From contig JAFSVF010000017.1 of assembly GCA_017450205.1 (NCBI GenBank), positions 33,902 through 97,901 of the forward strand: a stretch of DNA of 64,000 nt. The letters run 5' to 3'. Below, one piece after another: positions 1-6,674 of this stretch; the stretch's first letter is position 1; every line of letters begins with the position of its first letter. Under the pieces are notes generated by a model that saw nothing but the letters and a program-made list of their open reading frames with translations, was not told the DNA's origin and did no database searches. The stretch is from Bacilli bacterium. GTDB lineage: Bacteria > Bacillota_I > Bacilli_A > RF39 > UBA660. Both the position numbers and the translations under genes were made by a program.

Positions 1-1
1 T

Positions 2-136
2 GTTCAAGATGATCATACATGTGATTTTCTGTTCACAAGTGGTGGTAACTTATACATTTATACTATTAAAGAAAGTGAAAAGTATTATTCAAGGGTAGAT
101 AAATACTTTATTCAACAACAAACAGTACTTAAATAA
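2..136 (+). CDS. C-terminal end of an unknown protein
   Basis: An open frame enters from the left edge and ends at TAA 134-136, giving the last 44 residues of a protein. The fragment is mixed polar and aromatic, with several Tyr and Gln near its end, and shows no motif I recognise. A terminator follows at once, so this gene closes its own transcription unit. In many Firmicutes rplQ precedes the ecf genes, but this tail does not look like ribosomal protein L17. The function cannot be assigned. Confidence 0.55.
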   Translation, partial: VQDDHTCDFLFTSGGNLYIYTIKESEKYYSRVDKYFIQQQTVLK

Positions 137-160
137 GGCGCATAAGCGTCTTTTTCTTTC
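137..160 (+). terminator. Intrinsic terminator
   Basis: GGCGC and GCGTC pair around an ATAA loop (one G-U pair), followed directly by TTTTTCTTT. It starts one base after the upstream stop codon and separates that gene from the ecf/truA unit. Confidence 0.8.
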
Positions 161-216
161 TCAAAAATTAGATTTTATGTTATTATTTAATTAGAAGTAG
201 CATATGGGGTGTTTTT

Positions 217-966
217 ATGAGAAAGCTAACAATAAAGGATAATGATGTATTTATTGAATTAGATGGAATAATAACTGCTATCGTTGGTCCTACTAATTCT
301 GGTAAAACTGTTATATTAAAAAAACTATGTAATAGAATAGAAAACAAAGATGTAAAAATAGATGATGTACCTATTGATGAATATGATATTAATTTTTTAA
401 GAAATAATATTGTTGTATGTTTAGATGATAATGAATACAAACAAGAATATGTAGCAGAAGAATTATTTCATAATTTAAATCTATTAGGTTATAGAATTGA
501 TGAAATAACTTCTAAGATTGAAGAAATAACTAAAATATTTAAAATAGAAAAATTAATGTCAGAAAGAATTGATTCTTTATATCTAGAAGATAAAATTCTA
601 GTCAAGATATTATCATTTTTAATTGTTGATCCAAAAATAATAGCTATAGATGATTTATTCTCATATTTAGACCCTAAAAAATTAGAAATATTATTTGATT
701 ATATAAGAAAAAAAAATATTTCAATGATATATGTTACAACTAATCCAGAACATTTATTACTTGCAGATGATATTGTATTAATGAATAACTATAAAGCAAT
801 TATTTGTAGTGATCGTAGACAATTCTTCTCAGGTAATAGTGTACTTCCTTATATGGGATTAGGACTTCCTTTCATAATAGAAATGTCTCATAATCTTGAA
901 CTATATGGTTTAGTAGATAAAACATATGAATCAATAGAAAAGGTGGTAGATCATATATGGAAATAA
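217..966 (+). CDS. Degenerate EcfA-type ABC ATPase
   Basis: This 249-residue protein has the length and layout of the energy-coupling factor ATPase EcfA1, which with EcfA2, EcfT and an S component imports vitamins. The Walker A loop GPTNSGKT is intact near residue 30. The rest is eroded: the Q-loop (normally FQNP) reads CLDDNE, the LSGGQ signature is unrecognisable (DSLYLEDK region), Walker B reads IIAIDDLFSYLD with Asp in place of the catalytic Glu, and the switch His is Thr (YVTTNPEHL). GGGGTG at 205-210 supports the ATG. The next gene is its partner and truA follows, the normal ecf-truA-rplM-rpsI order, but ecfT is missing. Family assignment is good; transport activity is doubtful. Confidence 0.75.
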   Translation: MRKLTIKDNDVFIELDGIITAIVGPTNSGKTVILKKLCNRIENKDVKIDDVPIDEYDINFLRNNIVVCLDDNEYKQEYVAEELFHNLNLLGYRIDEITSKIEEITKIFKIEKLMSERIDSLYLEDKILVKILSFLIVDPKIIAIDDLFSYLDPKKLEILFDYIRKKNISMIYVTTNPEHLLLADDIVLMNNYKAIICSDRRQFFSGNSVLPYMGLGLPFIIEMSHNLELYGLVDKTYESIEKVVDHIWK

Positions 967-1583
967 TGTATGTTAATAAAAGTAATATAGAACTTAAAAC
1001 TACTGCACTTTATGGAGATGTTTTAGATTTAATTGATATGGGAGTAGATGTCGAAGGAATTGAATATGATGATAACTGGACAGTAAAAAAGTTCTTATCT
1101 AATTCACTACTTGCTAAAAAAAGAATTGAAAATGTATTTAAATATTTAGATTTAGATACTAAATACTTAAATTGGAAAATAAAAGAATTATCTAAAGTAA
1201 CATTTAAATATGTATTATTAAGTCATGCTTTACTTAATAATAAGAAAATTCTAGTATTTGAAAGATTTGAAATAGGACTTTCAAATAAAGAAAGAAAAAA
1301 TATTGTTCAAATAATAAAAAAATTAAAAAATGATGGAATAACAATGATATTTGTGACTAAAGATTTATTATTTGCAAATCAAATTGTTGAAAACATCATA
1401 GTTATAAAGAATAAAAAAGAAGTATTTAATGATTCAATAGATAAGTTAATTACAAAAAAGAATATTATAGACATGCCACCAGTAATTAAATTTGTTGAGT
1501 GCGCAAATAAAAAGAAAGCAGGTTTAACTTATACATTAGATCATAAAGAATTGTTAAAGGATATATTTAGAGAGGTTGTCTAA
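957..1583 (+). CDS. EcfA2-like protein lacking a P-loop
   Basis: A 208-residue protein overlaps the upstream gene by 10 nt and truA by 1 nt. Its position and C-terminal half match EcfA2: an IKELSK segment stands where LSGGQ should be, and KKILVFERFEIGLSN stands where the Walker B and D-loop (LDEPTAGLDP) should be. A recombination-type tail (IIDMPPVIKF) matches the EcfA C-terminal domain. No Walker A motif exists anywhere, and about 70 N-terminal residues are missing compared with normal EcfA2 (about 280). It cannot bind ATP in the usual way. It may form a regulatory dimer with the preceding protein. Confidence 0.65.
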   Translation: MEIMYVNKSNIELKTTALYGDVLDLIDMGVDVEGIEYDDNWTVKKFLSNSLLAKKRIENVFKYLDLDTKYLNWKIKELSKVTFKYVLLSHALLNNKKILVFERFEIGLSNKERKNIVQIIKKLKNDGITMIFVTKDLLFANQIVENIIVIKNKKEVFNDSIDKLITKKNIIDMPPVIKFVECANKKKAGLTYTLDHKELLKDIFREVV

Positions 1584-2302
1584 TGAGATTTTTAATAAGT
1601 GTTAGCTATGACGGAGAAAAACTATATGGTTTTGAACGTCAACCAAGAAAGAAAACTGTTCAAGGCGAACTTGAAAGAGTTTTAACTAAAATCAATAAAA
1701 CTACTGTACTTGTTAAAGGAGCAGGAAGAACTGATAGGGGAGTCCATGCTTATGATCAAAAGGTTCATTTTGATTTAAATGTTAATATTACACCTGAAAG
1801 ATTAAAAAGAGGAATGAACTCTATGTTAGATCCAAGTATATATGTTAATTCAGTAAAAGTAGTTAGTGATGAGTTTCATGCTAGATTTGATGTTAAAAAG
1901 AAAATATATAGATATGATATTAATTTAGGAGAATACAATCCAATAATTAATTCATATGTATATAATTACAATAGAAATCTAAACGTATCGGCTATGAAAA
2001 AAGCTTCTAAATATATGTTAGGAATAAACTCATATGAAGCATTCACATCAGGTGAAAGAGAAAACTATAATTCAATAATTTATAAAATAACATTTAGTAA
2101 AAAGAAAGATATCTTATCAATTAAATTTGAAGGTAAAGCTTTTTATAGATATATGGTTAGAAATTTAGTAGGTGCTTTAATATTAGTTGGTGAAGGAAAA
2201 GAGAAACCAGAATATATTAAAGAACTTATTACTAAAAAAATACGTAAAAAGTATGTTACGGTACCTGCAAATGGGTTATATTTGATGAAAGTTGATTATT
2301 AA
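1583..2302 (+). CDS. truA: tRNA pseudouridine(38-40) synthase TruA
   Basis: TruA converts uridines 38-40 of the tRNA anticodon arm to pseudouridine. The 239-residue length is normal. GAGRTDRGVHA near residue 50 carries the catalytic Asp, and FEGKAFYRYMVRNLVG near residue 180 is the second conserved block. The start ATG overlaps the upstream stop, indicating translational coupling to the ecf-like pair. Its stop codon sits next to or in the loop of a terminator hairpin, which separates it from the rplM promoter. Confidence 0.95.
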   Translation: MRFLISVSYDGEKLYGFERQPRKKTVQGELERVLTKINKTTVLVKGAGRTDRGVHAYDQKVHFDLNVNITPERLKRGMNSMLDPSIYVNSVKVVSDEFHARFDVKKKIYRYDINLGEYNPIINSYVYNYNRNLNVSAMKKASKYMLGINSYEAFTSGERENYNSIIYKITFSKKKDILSIKFEGKAFYRYMVRNLVGALILVGEGKEKPEYIKELITKKIRKKYVTVPANGLYLMKVDY

Positions 2303-2314
2303 GTCAACTTTTTT
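2288..2314 (+). terminator. Terminator overlapping truA stop
   Basis: AAAGTTGA (2288-2295) pairs with TCAACTTT (2304-2311) around an 8 nt loop holding the TAA stop, followed by a short T run. The U tract is short, so it may be leaky. Confidence 0.55.
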
Positions 2315-2335
2315 AAGTTAACTTAACAAAACCAT

Positions 2336-2364
2336 TTGACATTATTGCACTAATACCATATAAT
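2336..2364 (+). promoter_or_regulatory. Sigma-A promoter of rplM-rpsI
   Basis: A perfect -35 TTGACA (2336-2341) and perfect -10 TATAAT (2359-2364) are separated by 17 nt, predicting a start near 2371. This is one of the best housekeeping promoters in the window, as expected for ribosomal protein genes. Confidence 0.9.
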
Positions 2365-2370
2365 GTAAGT

Positions 2371-2454
2371 TGGTACATTTTTCAAATTTGTAAGGTTATA
2401 AGAACTGGGAATTCTTATAATTGAGCAATAATTAATTTGAAAGGAAAATTTAAA
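2371..2454 (+). ncRNA. L13-type ribosomal protein leader
   Basis: The predicted 84 nt 5' leader of rplM folds well. TTCAAATT (2381-2388) pairs with AATTTGAA (2434-2441) as an outer helix, and TTATAAGAA (2396-2404) pairs with TTCTTATAA (2412-2420) around a CTGGGAA loop. The outer helix ends in the ribosome-binding site AAAGGA (2440-2445), so its formation would hide it. Firmicutes are known to carry an L13 leader here through which the ribosomal protein represses its own operon. The assignment rests on position and structure, not on a covariance search. Confidence 0.7.
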
Positions 2455-2889
2455 ATGAAAACAACATTCATGGAAAAGAAAGAAACTGTAAAAAGAAATT
2501 GGTATGTTATCGATGCAACTGATTTAACTTTAGGTAGACTTGCTACTGAAGTTGCTAACTTACTAAGAGGTAAAGGTAAAGTTACTTATACTCCTCATGT
2601 TGATTGTGGAGACTTCGTTATCGTTACTAATGCTAACAAAGTTAAGTTAACTGGAAACAAATTAAACGACAAGATGTACTATAATCATTCTGGATTCCCA
2701 GGTGGTTTAAGAGAAAGAAACGCTGCTGAAATGATTGAAAAATACCCAGTAGAAATGATTGAAAGAGCTGTAAAAGGTATGTTACCTAAAAATCGTTTAG
2801 GACGTCAACAAATCAAAAAATTAAAAGTATATGCTGATGATAACTACGTTGAAAAAGCTCAACAACCAAAAGAATACAAGGTTAAATAG
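2455..2889 (+). CDS. rplM: 50S ribosomal protein L13
   Basis: L13 is a 23S-binding protein needed early in 50S assembly. I start it at ATG 2455, 9 nt after AAAGGA, giving 144 residues, the usual length; an upstream TTG in frame (2437) would lie inside the leader helix. Recognisable blocks are [17 protein letters not shown] near the N-terminus, [27 protein letters not shown] and [12 protein letters not shown]. It is followed after 11 nt by rpsI in the universal L13-S9 operon. Confidence 0.97.
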   Translation: MKTTFMEKKETVKRNWYVIDATDLTLGRLATEVANLLRGKGKVTYTPHVDCGDFVIVTNANKVKLTGNKLNDKMYYNHSGFPGGLRERNAAEMIEKYPVEMIERAVKGMLPKNRLGRQQIKKLKVYADDNYVEKAQQPKEYKVK

Positions 2890-2900
2890 GAGGGTAATAC

Positions 2901-3314
2901 ATGAGTAAAGTTATAACAGCTAGTGGTAGAAGAAAAAGATCTATCGCTCAAGTAAAAATGGTTCCTGGTTCAGGAAAAATAACTGTTAATGGAAAAGACG
3001 TAAGAGAATACTTACCATTCGAAGTTAATGTTATGAATTTAATGCAACCTTTAGTTGCAACTAAGAACGAAACTACTTTCGATATCGATGTTGTAGTTAA
3101 GGGTGGTGGCTACAGTGGTCAAACTGAAGCTATCAGATTAGCTATTACTAAAGCATTACTTGTTTATGATGAAAACACTGATCCAAATAGTGATTCATCA
3201 TACAGAAAAATCCTTAAAGCAGCTGGTTTCATTACTAGAGATCCAAGAGTTAAAGAACGTAAAAAATACGGTCTTAGAAAAGCTCGTAGAGCTCCTCAAT
3301 TTAGTAAGAGATAA
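2901..3314 (+). CDS. rpsI: 30S ribosomal protein S9
   Basis: S9 (137 residues) binds the 30S head, and its C-terminal tail reaches the P-site tRNA. The sequence ends in the expected KKYGLRKARRAPQFSKR with terminal Lys-Arg, and contains ASGRRKRSIAQVKM at the start and GGGYSGQTEAIRLAITKAL in the middle. GGAGGG lies 6-7 nt upstream of ATG 2901. It is the last gene of the unit and is followed by a strong terminator. Confidence 0.97.
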   Translation: MSKVITASGRRKRSIAQVKMVPGSGKITVNGKDVREYLPFEVNVMNLMQPLVATKNETTFDIDVVVKGGGYSGQTEAIRLAITKALLVYDENTDPNSDSSYRKILKAAGFITRDPRVKERKKYGLRKARRAPQFSKR

Positions 3315-3332
3315 TTTATTTACAAGTTTCAT

Positions 3333-3364
3333 GAACACGTTTACACGTGTTCTTTTTCTTTTTA
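3333..3364 (+). terminator. Terminator of rplM-rpsI
   Basis: GAACACG (3333-3339) and CGTGTTC (3346-3352) form a 7 bp GC-richer stem with a 6 nt loop, followed by TTTTTCTTTTT. Confidence 0.9.
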
Positions 3365-3407
3365 AAAAATAAAATTAAATATTGATATAATAAAGTTGGT
3401 GATAAAT

Positions 3408-4400
3408 ATGAATCAAGAAAAAATAGAAATAATTAAAACAATCGTATCTAATTTTTCAAAAGTGTTAAATTTAAATGAAGAAGATTTAAAAGGTTTTATA
3501 AATGAAATTATTAATCTTAGAGAAAATGATGCAATTGATTTATTAATTGTTCAAATACATAGACTTTTAGAAAGTAAAAGAATAAGTGAAAAAGATGTAT
3601 TTGATAATATTGATTTACTAACAAAGATTTCAGAAAATTATAAAACTAAAGAAGATATATTAAATAGATATGAATTTTTAAAATCAATGAATATGCTTTA
3701 CACTAATACTCCACTTGAAGAAAATCATGAGATAGTTTTAGAGGTATTCGATATGTTCAATGAACTAATTGGAACTGATTATGATGCTTATTATACTGGT
3801 GGATTAATGGGATATATTAAGACAAAACATAAATTAGAAAGATATCATGGAGATTTAGATTTATTTATAAATGAAAATGGATTAGAAGACCTATATAAAT
3901 TAGTTAAAGATAGTGATTCTTTTGAATTTATAAGTAATATGGATGATAAAGAAGAAAATGGCCATGAATTTAAAATTCAATATAAGGGAACTAAAATGAG
4001 TATTGGTTTATTCTTGTTTGAAAGAAAAAATGATGGTGAAATAGTTATAAAAGAATATTATCATAAAGATAACAAACCAGAAAAAGAACTATTGGTTAAT
4101 GAACAACACTTATTACCAGAATATGCAAATTTAGTATTTAGCAAAAATATCGAAGAGTATAATGGTAAACTTTATAAAATGCAAAGTTTAGAAAGTATTT
4201 ATAATGTTAAAAAGAATTCTAGACCAAAAGATAAATATGATGCAAGTATCATTAAAGACTATGTTGATTTAAGTATTGACTCTCGATTGGATGAGCTAAA
4301 GAAAGAAAACTATCAAGTTAAAGGCAATGATGCAAGTAATTCCATTGTTGCTGATTTAGAAGAAAAAATAAACAATAAAGAAAGCATTAAAAGCTTATAA
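3408..4400 (+). CDS. Nucleotidyltransferase-fold protein
   Basis: A 330-residue protein whose middle (about residues 120-210) looks like a LinA/AadB-type nucleotidyltransferase domain: YYTGGLMGYIK followed by RYHGDLDLFI, where the Asp pair would bind metal, then a KMSIGLFLFER strand and a late RPKDKYDASIIKDYV helix. Such domains transfer NMP to small molecules, often drugs, but the substrate here is unknown. The N-terminal 110 residues are helical and unassigned. I chose ATG 3408 over an upstream TTG because GGTGAT precedes it with good spacing; TATAAT lies at 3386-3391. It is probably co-transcribed with the next gene 9 nt downstream. Confidence 0.6.
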   Translation: MNQEKIEIIKTIVSNFSKVLNLNEEDLKGFINEIINLRENDAIDLLIVQIHRLLESKRISEKDVFDNIDLLTKISENYKTKEDILNRYEFLKSMNMLYTNTPLEENHEIVLEVFDMFNELIGTDYDAYYTGGLMGYIKTKHKLERYHGDLDLFINENGLEDLYKLVKDSDSFEFISNMDDKEENGHEFKIQYKGTKMSIGLFLFERKNDGEIVIKEYYHKDNKPEKELLVNEQHLLPEYANLVFSKNIEEYNGKLYKMQSLESIYNVKKNSRPKDKYDASIIKDYVDLSIDSRLDELKKENYQVKGNDASNSIVADLEEKINNKESIKSL

Positions 4401-4409
4401 GGAGAATTT

Positions 4410-4889
4410 ATGAAAATAGTTTATATGCATCACGCAGAAAGAGCAATCGGGGAAAATCATTCAGACCCAGAATTAAGACAACTTGAAGATATAACTGAAG
4501 TAGGAATTAAGTCAGCTGAACTTCTTGCTGAACGTATAAAAAATCAAAATATAACTGCAATTGTAACATCACCATATTTAAGATGTAAACATACTGCAGA
4601 AATCATTAATAAGTATCATAACGTTCCAATAATCGAAGATGAAAGATTTAATGAAATGGGATGGAAAGAAGAATGGAAAGATTTACTTAAAAGAAACATG
4701 GAAGCCATTGATGATATTTATAATAAATATAATGAGGAAGACACAATTATATGTGTAACAAGTGGAGTAAATCTATCAGCATTTGTTTGCTATTTCTATA
4801 ATATCGAACCAACAAATGATGTTCCTTGGTGCCAAGGCGGAGATATCTCTCCAGTTAATTTTACAAAGGGTAAAAAAATGTTAGATTAA
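4410..4889 (+). CDS. Histidine-phosphatase-like protein, active site altered
   Basis: A 159-residue member of the phosphoglycerate-mutase-like histidine phosphatases. The N-terminal RHG motif reads HHA (VYMHHAERA), keeping the nucleophilic His but losing the Arg. SPYLRCKHTAEII keeps the second Arg, and RFNEMGWKEEW keeps the acidic residue. The second catalytic His, normally in a VSHG motif near the end, is replaced (ICVTSGVNLSAF). Two of four phosphate-pocket residues are therefore changed, so hydrolysis is doubtful and binding or regulation is possible. AGGAG lies just upstream of ATG 4410. Confidence 0.7.
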   Translation: MKIVYMHHAERAIGENHSDPELRQLEDITEVGIKSAELLAERIKNQNITAIVTSPYLRCKHTAEIINKYHNVPIIEDERFNEMGWKEEWKDLLKRNMEAIDDIYNKYNEEDTIICVTSGVNLSAFVCYFYNIEPTNDVPWCQGGDISPVNFTKGKKMLD

Positions 4890-4919
4890 GAATAAATAGA
4901 AATATTTATTCTTTTTTTG
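4888..4919 (+). terminator. Intrinsic terminator
   Basis: AAGAATAAATA (4888-4898) pairs perfectly with TATTTATTCTT (4903-4913) around GAAA, followed by TTTTTT. It overlaps the end of the stop codon. Confidence 0.85.
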
Positions 4920-4946
4920 TTATAATTTATATAAGGAAGAGTTTAT

Positions 4947-5846
4947 ATGAAAAGAATAGTTAAAGAAATAATAAATCTTGATATAGGCAAGGTTGAAGAA
5001 AAAGTAAGTTTAAAAAAAAATACAACTTATAAAGTTGGTGGTAATGCATTAGCATTTGTATACCCAAATGATATTGATTCATTAATCAAGTTACTAAAAT
5101 ATTTAAGAAATAATAATATAAAGCATATGATTTTAGGTAATGGATCAAATGTAGTATTTAAAGATACGACTTATAATGGAATAATCATAAAATTAGATAT
5201 TTTAAATAAATACAAAATTAAAGAAAATATAATAATTGCTGAATCTGGAGTAAATTTAATTCCATTATCATTTAAAGCAATTGATTTATCTCTTGAGGGA
5301 TTAGAATTTGCATGTGGTATACCTGGGTCGGTTGGTGGATGTTTATACATGAATGCTGGAGCTTATAAATCTGACATGAGTAATATTGTAAAGAGTGTAA
5401 AAGCATTAACACCAGATTTTAAAATTAAGATTTTTAAAAATAAAGATTTAGAATTTGGTTATAGAGATTCGTTCTTTAAACATCATAAGGATTATATTGT
5501 ATTAGAAGTAACATTTGAGTTAAAAAAAGGTAAAAAAGAAGAACTCATTGAACTTGCAAATGATAGAAAAAGAAGAAGATTAGAATCACAGCCACTTGAA
5601 TATCCAAGTGCAGGCAGTGTATTTAGAAATCCACCTGATAACTTTAGTGGTAAATTAATTGAAGACTTAGGTCTTAAAGGATATTCAATCGGTGGAGCAA
5701 AGGTTAGTGAAAAACATGCTAATTTTATAATTAATTATAATAATGCTACCGCAAGTGATATTAGAAAATTAATCAAATATGTTCATACAAGAGTAAAGAA
5801 AAAATATGATATAGATTTGTTCATCGAACAAGAATTTATTGATTAA
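4947..5846 (+). CDS. murB: UDP-N-acetylenolpyruvoylglucosamine reductase MurB
   Basis: MurB is the FAD- and NADPH-dependent enzyme that makes UDP-MurNAc for peptidoglycan. The 299-residue protein shows the FAD-binding core (TTYKVGGNA, LGNGSNVVF), GIPGSVGGCLYMNAGAY, and the substrate half with the catalytic Ser in PSAGSVFRNPP and the acidic residue in FIEQEFID at the C-terminus. Its short form matches the type II (Firmicutes) class. TATAAT at 4921-4926 and AAGGAAGA at 4933-4940 precede the ATG. It is monocistronic, which shows that the cell builds a wall, unlike true mycoplasmas. Confidence 0.95.
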   Translation: MKRIVKEIINLDIGKVEEKVSLKKNTTYKVGGNALAFVYPNDIDSLIKLLKYLRNNNIKHMILGNGSNVVFKDTTYNGIIIKLDILNKYKIKENIIIAESGVNLIPLSFKAIDLSLEGLEFACGIPGSVGGCLYMNAGAYKSDMSNIVKSVKALTPDFKIKIFKNKDLEFGYRDSFFKHHKDYIVLEVTFELKKGKKEELIELANDRKRRRLESQPLEYPSAGSVFRNPPDNFSGKLIEDLGLKGYSIGGAKVSEKHANFIINYNNATASDIRKLIKYVHTRVKKKYDIDLFIEQEFID

Positions 5847-5858
5847 ATGTAAATTGTT

Positions 5859-5918
5859 AAAAAAGTGTAAAATTAAATGTATTTTTTTAAAAGTACTGAA
5901 ATTTACACTTTTTTTTAG
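5859..5918 (+). terminator. Terminator of murB
   Basis: AAAAAAGTGTAAA (5859-5871) pairs with TTTACACTTTTTT (5902-5914) around a 30 nt loop, ending in a T run. The long loop is unusual. Confidence 0.65.
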
Positions 5919-5967
5919 TATATTCTAATTAAGATATATATGGTGTATAGGAGGTGTAATAACTATA

Positions 5968-6048
5968 ATGCTTAAGAGAAAAGCTTATACATGTATTGCA
6001 AATGCTGCAAAACCAGTAATGGAGGTATGTAGAAGCGGAACTTTATAA
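5968..6048 (+). CDS. Possible 26-residue peptide inside RNA A
   Basis: An ATG frame of 26 codons (MLKRKAYTC...VCRSGTL) with two Cys and a basic N-terminus starts 13 nt after AGGAGG (5949-5954). That spacing is longer than ideal, and the Shine-Dalgarno is also one strand of the helix that closes RNA A. It could be a small translated peptide, a leader peptide or a chance frame. There is no homology I recognise. Confidence 0.2.
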   Translation: MLKRKAYTCIANAAKPVMEVCRSGTL

Positions 6049-6573
6049 ACCCATTCGATTCTTATATAACTTGAATTGAATGGGACTAGTTAAATATTAA
6101 AATTATCAAAGGAATTTAATATCCAATGCAAAGAGTTATTTGGTTATATGTTTTCCGAGAATAATAATTCAAAAACATATATAAAATAAATCTTCAAAAG
6201 TAAATTATTCTAAACTAAGATGCTGGTGTAGAAATATTGACTGACGAATATTCCATTAGATAAATATGTAAAGACTAGTTCCTTATTGAAGATAAAAGTT
6301 CAATAAATAATTAATTAAATAAGAAATGCTATTTATGAATCTTAAAGAAAGATTTAAAAAAACAATATAAACTATAAATTATACTAAGTTAAGAAAAATG
6401 TAAATGAGAGGTTGATGTTAACTAGATACCTATAATCTTTACGAGAGAGTACTAGTATACGTGACAATTTATTGGAGTTTATATTTATGTAAAAGAGGTA
6501 TTGTGCATTTACTTAAAACAAATTAATTATAATTTTAAAAAAATATAGAAATTACACCTGTATATCTTATATA

Positions 6574-6606
6574 AGAGAGAATAAATAAAATATTCTCTCT
6601 TTTTAT
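6574..6606 (+). terminator. Terminator of RNA A
   Basis: AGAGAGAATA (6574-6583) pairs perfectly with TATTCTCTCT (6591-6600), then TTTTT. It isolates RNA A from the following gene. Confidence 0.9.
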
Positions 6607-6674
6607 ATGTTTTATTGACTATAATATTATTCTCTTTATATAATTACTTTAGGATATAGTGTATAGGAGGTGTT

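Larger units (their letters stand above)
5930..6606 (+). ncRNA. Large structured non-coding RNA (RNA A)
   Basis: The 828 nt gap between murB and the surface protein gene holds no convincing gene but much pairing. The ends pair: GTATAGGAGGTGTAAT (5945-5960) with ATTACACCTGTATAT (6551-6565). Internal hairpins include CCCATTC/GAATGGG (6050/6078), TATATGTTTT/AAAACATATA (6145/6172), TTATTGAA/TTCAATAA (6283/6299), and the nested pair GTAAATG/CATTTAC (6400/6506) enclosing ATACCT/AGGTAT (6426/6496). A strong terminator ends it. The size and closed-end design recall ornate large RNAs (ROOL, OLE, GOLLD), but I cannot match it to any of them. The 5' end is approximate, as no clear promoter was found. 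Confidence 0.65.

Noticed and set aside
3160..3372. 70-residue plus-strand frame overlapping rpsI
   Set aside because: Out-of-frame shadow of rpsI running into its terminator.
5930..6606. RNA A as a degraded gene
   Set aside because: All frames are broken often, while many perfect helices and a closing helix are intact.
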